DNA of 64,000 bases from contig JAEZTJ010000079.1 of NCBI GenBank assembly GCA_023421505.1, forward strand, positions 96,710 through 160,709, given 5' to 3'. Numbering within the stretch: position 1 is the first letter of the stretch; every line of letters starts with the position of its first letter. Origin of the DNA: Bacillota bacterium (GTDB taxonomy: Bacteria; Bacillota; Clostridia; Lachnospirales; Lachnospiraceae). Below are positions 61,646 to 64,000 of the stretch, one piece after another. A program made the translations under genes and the position numbers. Below the pieces are notes generated by a model. The model was not told where the DNA came from. It worked only from the letters and a program-made list of their open reading frames with translations, and made no database searches.

Positions 61646-62320
61646 TAATCCACCATATAACCAGTTACTCTCCGCAAATACGAAATCTGTCCGTTGATCA
61701 TCACAAATTAATGGCCCCTTTTGTGGTTTATCACATCTAGTACATAAAGGTTTATTTGAATTATATATAAAAGTATCGCAGTAAGCACAAGGAACTTTCT
61801 TAAATATAAACCTTTTCTCTTCTTCATCATAGAAATGGTTATACATCTTCTTATCAATATCAGTCATTCCATAATGTTTTGCGCTGTAAAACCACTTTTC
61901 ACATGCTTCATAAGCATACTTTGCGCATTCAAGAGATATATCGAATAGGTTAGATATCTCTCTAATGTTTTTTATGCCAGAGTAGTAGACCGCCATTGAT
62001 GGGGCCAGAATATTACTAGCGAAATTATTAGCCTCTGCCTCATCCTGAGTATTTAACAATAAATGACCTAACTCATGCATTAATGAAAATCTGACTCTTC
62101 TTTTTACTTTCTTATCATTATAGTAAATGTCTTTTCCTACAATACATGCATCTTCACTAAGGCATAAGCATGCGTCAGTCTGTTCATCTCCTAAATCTGA
62201 ATATTTTATGCATGAGTAACCCATTGATGAAATCACATCTATGCAGTCAAACGGTAATCTATTTATGGAACATTTTTCAAAAACATCATAAACAGAGTAT
62301 TTTATTTTATCATAATCCAT
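61643..62320 (-). CDS. ImmA/IrrE family metallo-endopeptidase with C-terminal zinc ribbon
   Basis: 225 residues. The zinc protease motif is HELGH in SLMHELGHLLLNTQDEAEAN, with the downstream Glu/Asn region. In ICEBs1 and related phages this protease cleaves the neighbouring repressor to induce the element. The C-terminal 45 residues hold two CxxC pairs (CAYC and CTRC, 17 residues apart), an extra zinc-ribbon-like end not present in Bacillus ImmA as I know it. It abuts the repressor gene by one base (ATG and stop overlap), so the pair is co-translated. Confidence 0.88.
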   Translation of the reverse strand: MDYDKIKYSVYDVFEKCSINRLPFDCIDVISSMGYSCIKYSDLGDEQTDACLCLSEDACIVGKDIYYNDKKVKRRVRFSLMHELGHLLLNTQDEAEANNFASNILAPSMAVYYSGIKNIREISNLFDISLECAKYAYEACEKWFYSAKHYGMTDIDKKMYNHFYDEEEKRFIFKKVPCAYCDTFIYNSNKPLCTRCDKPQKGPLICDDQRTDFVFAESNWLYGGL

Positions 62321-62661
62321 TATTCATCATTCCTATCTGCTAAAATTATCTGTGCAAGCTTAATCTTTTCTTCAGGAGTCAAGTTATTTTTACCTCGGGT
62401 ATATATCTTTAGCATGTCATTATATGTTATATTATTATTTTCCGTTTTATTTTCAATCAGATCGGATTTTTCTATACCTAGATAATCAGCAAGCATTTGA
62501 ACTTTATTCATTCTCGGCATTTTTTGTGCCGTGCACCAATTAGAGACGGTAGAAGAGCTTAAATCTAAATCGTTAATTAAATCCGTTTGTGTTTTTCCTG
62601 CTTTTTCTAAATAATGCTTTAAATTCTTTGAAAATATTAACTTATATTCATCTTCAGACAT
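62320..62661 (-). CDS. XRE-family repressor (ImmR-like)
   Basis: 113 residues. The N-terminal helix-turn-helix is KHYLEKAGKTQTDLINDLDL and SSTVSNWCTAQKMPRMNKVQ, followed by a C-terminal tail that ends in KLAQIILADRNDE. The short length and the coupled ImmA gene match the ICEBs1 ImmR/ImmA pair, where the protease cuts near the C-terminus. It is predicted to hold the element silent by binding the operators at 62731-62766 and perhaps 62991-63007. The start follows AAAGGAG. Confidence 0.88.
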   Translation of the reverse strand: MSEDEYKLIFSKNLKHYLEKAGKTQTDLINDLDLSSSTVSNWCTAQKMPRMNKVQMLADYLGIEKSDLIENKTENNNITYNDMLKIYTRGKNNLTPEEKIKLAQIILADRNDE

Positions 62662-62730
62662 ATCGTTACTCCTTTCCTTTTCTTTACTATATCACCAAAA
62701 GGGGAATAAATCAATAAAAATTATAGATAA

Positions 62731-62773
62731 ATTCGCTTTCAGGGTTGACATCTCGCTTTAAGGGGAGTATGAT
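62731..62773 (+). promoter_or_regulatory. Lysogenic-switch control region: cro promoter with operator in the spacer
   Basis: TTGACA (62745-62750), 17-base spacer, TATGAT (62768-62773) drives the Cro-like gene. ATCTCGCTTTAAGGGGA (62750-62766) fills the spacer, and a related TTCGCTTTCAGGG lies at about 62732-62744. The latter falls between a minus-strand TATAAT and its -35 region for the repressor gene. It is a likely two-way repressor switch. Confidence 0.72.
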
Positions 62774-62798
62774 GGTATTCAGAAAGGAAGTGAAGTTT

Positions 62799-62999
62799 AT
62801 GAAAATAAGCCTGAAAGCTGCAAGAGTTAATGTAAACCTAACTCAGGAGCAAGTTGGCAAAATCCTTGGATTTTCGAAGGATACTGTAAAACATATTGAA
62901 AATGGGAAGAGAGAATTAAGAGTAAATGAATTAGATCGTTTATGTGCTATTTACCATTGTACTAGGGACGATATTTTTTTACCCTATAAGTCCCCTTAA
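62799..62999 (+). CDS. XRE-family small regulator, Cro-like
   Basis: 66 residues consisting almost only of a helix-turn-helix: ISLKAARVNVNLTQEQVGKI followed by GFSKDTVKHIENGKRELR. It is divergent to the repressor, the standard Cro position. ATG 62799 has AGGAAG at 62785-62790; a longer frame upstream would run through the promoter. Its stop codon lies within the second operator at 62991-63007. Confidence 0.85.
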   Translation: MKISLKAARVNVNLTQEQVGKILGFSKDTVKHIENGKRELRVNELDRLCAIYHCTRDDIFLPYKSP

Positions 63000-63007
63000 A
63001 GCGAGAT
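62991..63007 (+). promoter_or_regulatory. Second operator, exact inverted copy
   Basis: TCCCCTTAAAGCGAGAT is the exact reverse complement of 62750-62766, 240 bases away, and overlaps the end of the cro-like gene. The pair could support repressor looping over the gene or repression of the xis gene. Confidence 0.7.
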
Positions 63008-63037
63008 ATGTTGAAAAAGAATTGGAGGTGATAATAA

Positions 63038-63265
63038 GTGAAATTGGCAGTAGGAATTATTGAAGCTGCAGAGCTTGTTGATGTTTCCCCTCAGCTTATC
63101 CGCCAGTGGTGTACCAATAATGTATTGCCATTCTTGAGGGTTGGTAATAAGTTTCTGGTCCGGACTGATACGCTGGATGAATTCCTTAAAATCAATGAAG
63201 GTAAGGACCTGAAACAGTTTGAAACATTGGATAGGCCGGGGCATGTTATTAAAACAACCGCCTAG
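63038..63265 (+). CDS. Excisionase-like helix-turn-helix protein
   Basis: 75 residues of the MerR-like Xis/helix-turn-helix 17 type: GIIEAAELVDVSPQLIRQWC followed by TNNVLPFLRVGNKFLVRTD. It may act as excisionase with the integrase. GTG 63038 follows TTGGAGGTG (63022-63030). In ICEBs1 xis is likewise divergent to the repressor. A general DNA-binding role is the alternative. Confidence 0.8.
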   Translation: MKLAVGIIEAAELVDVSPQLIRQWCTNNVLPFLRVGNKFLVRTDTLDEFLKINEGKDLKQFETLDRPGHVIKTTA

Positions 63266-63289
63266 GCGGTATAAAGGAGGGACAAGCAG

Positions 63290-63397
63290 GTGAAGAAGCT
63301 TAAGAACTATTTAGACACATTTATTCAGGCACTTATGTTCGGTGTCGGTGTATCTATTGGCGCAGTAATAGTAATGGCTGCATCAAAATTATTATAG
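63290..63397 (+). CDS. Small single-span membrane protein
   Basis: 35 residues starting GTG with AAGGAGG (63274-63280) 9 bases upstream, stop TAG 63395-63397. It has a charged start (MKKLKNYLDTFI) and one membrane helix (ALMFGVGVSIGAVIVMAASK). The good ribosome site and position between co-oriented genes suggest it is real. It is too small to name. Confidence 0.6.
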   Translation: MKKLKNYLDTFIQALMFGVGVSIGAVIVMAASKLL

Positions 63398-63412
63398 GGA
63401 AGGAGGGAGGAC

Positions 63413-63697
63413 ATGCAGACGGTAGTGTATACAGATAAGGGAGTAGTACATGCTCACAGAGCTAAACTGTACGGTTATATCATAGCTGCTAACAGAGTAT
63501 CGGATCAAAGCACTTATGCAGCATTAAAAGAGGCAGAGGCATCACTTAATAAAGCAAAAAGCCTATTCGAGGCTCTCAGGGATTTCGGTTATCTGGATGA
63601 TGTAGCTAGTACAACGGAAGATATTAATCGCATTGATGCAAAAATCCAAGATATCACTGAACATAAACGGATGAAAGATATGATCCGGAGGCATTAA
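63413..63697 (+). CDS. Small element-encoded protein, function unknown
   Basis: 94 residues, GGAGGG before the ATG. It has a short N-terminal beta part (QTVVYTDKGVVHAHRAKLYG) and two long helices (YAALKEAEASLNKAKSLFEA; INRIDAKIQDITEHKRMKD). I do not recognise a family. It belongs to the plus-strand early gene run of the integrated element. Confidence 0.65.
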   Translation: MQTVVYTDKGVVHAHRAKLYGYIIAANRVSDQSTYAALKEAEASLNKAKSLFEALRDFGYLDDVASTTEDINRIDAKIQDITEHKRMKDMIRRH

Positions 63698-63717
63698 AAG
63701 GAAGGGAGGCATACATA

Positions 63718-63888
63718 GTGGCAGGAAGAGTTAGGCATATGCAGAGAAGCCATAAAACTTACGGAAACGGACAAGCCGAGTTCAAACGTTTCAGTATGAA
63801 GGCTATATCGACGAAGGATCAGAAGCAACAGAGATCTTCTATACTGGCAAGTTTAGCCGGTTTATTCCGGAAACACCAAGACAGGTAA
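63718..63888 (+). CDS. Small basic element-encoded protein
   Basis: 56 residues, GTG start with GGGAGG at 63704-63709, rich in Arg, Lys and Gln (MAGRVRHMQRSHKTYGNGQA). This style of short basic protein is common in early regions of clostridial phages. A second frame is open across the same bases (63756 onwards) without a start codon, so the choice rests on the ribosome site. Confidence 0.45.
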   Translation: MAGRVRHMQRSHKTYGNGQAEFKRFSMKAISTKDQKQQRSSILASLAGLFRKHQDR

Positions 63889-63895
63889 AAGAAAA

Positions 63896-63924
63896 GCCCT
63901 TAGGAGGTCGCAACTCCGTCGGGC
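63896..63924 (+). other. Intergenic hairpin in the element's early region
   Basis: GCCC (63896-63899) with GGGC (63921-63924), and GGAG (63903-63906) with CTCC (63914-63917), make a compact two-part stem between the small basic protein and the last gene start. It might be an RNA processing site or weak terminator. Confidence 0.4.
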
Positions 63925-63977
63925 GCAAAGCAAAACAATCTAAGGTGATTGTATCACCATATTTGAAGGAGGTCAAT

Positions 63978-64000
63978 ATGTTTAAAGTTGGACAGAAAGT
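63978..64000 (+). CDS. Start of a further gene, cut by the window end
   Basis: ATG at 63978 with AAGGAGG (63966-63972); only MFKVGQK is visible. No function can be given. Confidence 0.5.

Larger units (their letters stand above)
60176..64000. mobile_element. Left end of an integrated element (ICE or prophage), continues beyond the window
   Basis: Directly after tRNA-Trp come integrase, ImmA-type protease and repressor on the minus strand, and Cro-like, Xis-like and small genes on the plus strand. This is the order att-int-immA-immR / xis in ICEBs1 and in many temperate phages. The right end and any repeated attachment core lie outside the window, so the element type cannot be decided. Confidence 0.85.

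Noticed and set aside
1..64000. CRISPR array
   Set aside because: No set of regularly spaced direct repeats with unique spacers was seen; the tandem arrays at 3820 and 6189 have no spacers.
63756..64000. Open frame across the small basic protein, running to the window end and in phase with the ATG at 63978
   Set aside because: It has no ATG, GTG or TTG with a ribosome site before 63978; the overlapping frame from GTG 63718 has one. It could be a frameshifted gene, but nothing proves it.

Overview
The window looks like a chromosomal segment of a low-GC, Gram-positive, anaerobic Firmicute of the Lachnospiraceae type (Lachnoclostridium or Anaerocolumna-like). The grounds are AT-rich intergenic DNA, strong AGGAGG ribosome binding sites, frequent TTG and GTG starts, a plant-sugar ABC transporter next to a GH3 glycosidase, an [FeFe] hydrogenase-like protein, and the gene orders murB-rapZ-whiA-HPr-like and mcsA-mcsB-clpC-radA. 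The species is inferred from gene content only.

Layout: 1-3713 is the end of a sugar-uptake operon (two MalF/MalG-type permeases and a GH3 beta-glycosidase). 4243-9011 holds an FtsH protease, a PPM1-type methyltransferase with a TetR regulator, and a PHP phosphatase. 9553-16745 is a run of core genes: uvrC, hprK, a ROK glucokinase, murB, rapZ, whiA and an HPr-like protein with Glu at position 15 and Ser at 46 (Crh-like). It is followed by a membrane-anchored polysaccharide deacetylase, dnaE and pfkA (17085-23229). 23382-37111 carries a small permease remnant, an ECF sigma factor with a membrane partner, a GT4 glycosyltransferase, a Cys-rich/GNAT fusion, a large secreted Ig-like protein, a hemerythrin, and an FtsX-type ABC transporter with its own two-component system. 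37155-48367 has a hydrogenase-like protein (minus strand), a VanZ-like protein, an M29-type peptidase with an ABC exporter, and purM-purN-purD. 48585-59895 has a secreted SH3/glucosaminidase protein, a cohesin-like membrane protein, and a GntR-mcsA-mcsB-clpC operon followed by radA. At 60103 there is tRNA-Trp(CCA), and directly after it the left end of an integrated element running off the window: integrase, ImmA, ImmR-like repressor, then divergent Cro-like, Xis-like and small genes.

Genes that work together: hprK and the Crh-like protein would form a PTS-independent carbon-catabolite signal; McsA/McsB/ClpC form arginine-phosphorylation-dependent proteolysis, here headed by a YtrA-type GntR repressor instead of CtsR; the immR/immA/int versus cro/xis arrangement resembles the ICEBs1 control region.

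The least explained content lies between genes: (i) a recurring 5'-leader module, a short GC-rich hairpin ending just before an ATGGAGG Shine-Dalgarno, in front of at least eight genes, two of them with related leader ORFs; (ii) a 220-bp palindromic element with a second half-copy 9 kb away; (iii) a third family of about 60-bp inverted-repeat elements in three promoter regions; (iv) tandem 20-bp and 13-bp repeats either side of ftsH; (v) a promoter-plus-terminator unit for a small RNA between int and immA; (vi) an exact 17-bp operator pair bracketing the cro-like gene of the integrated element.
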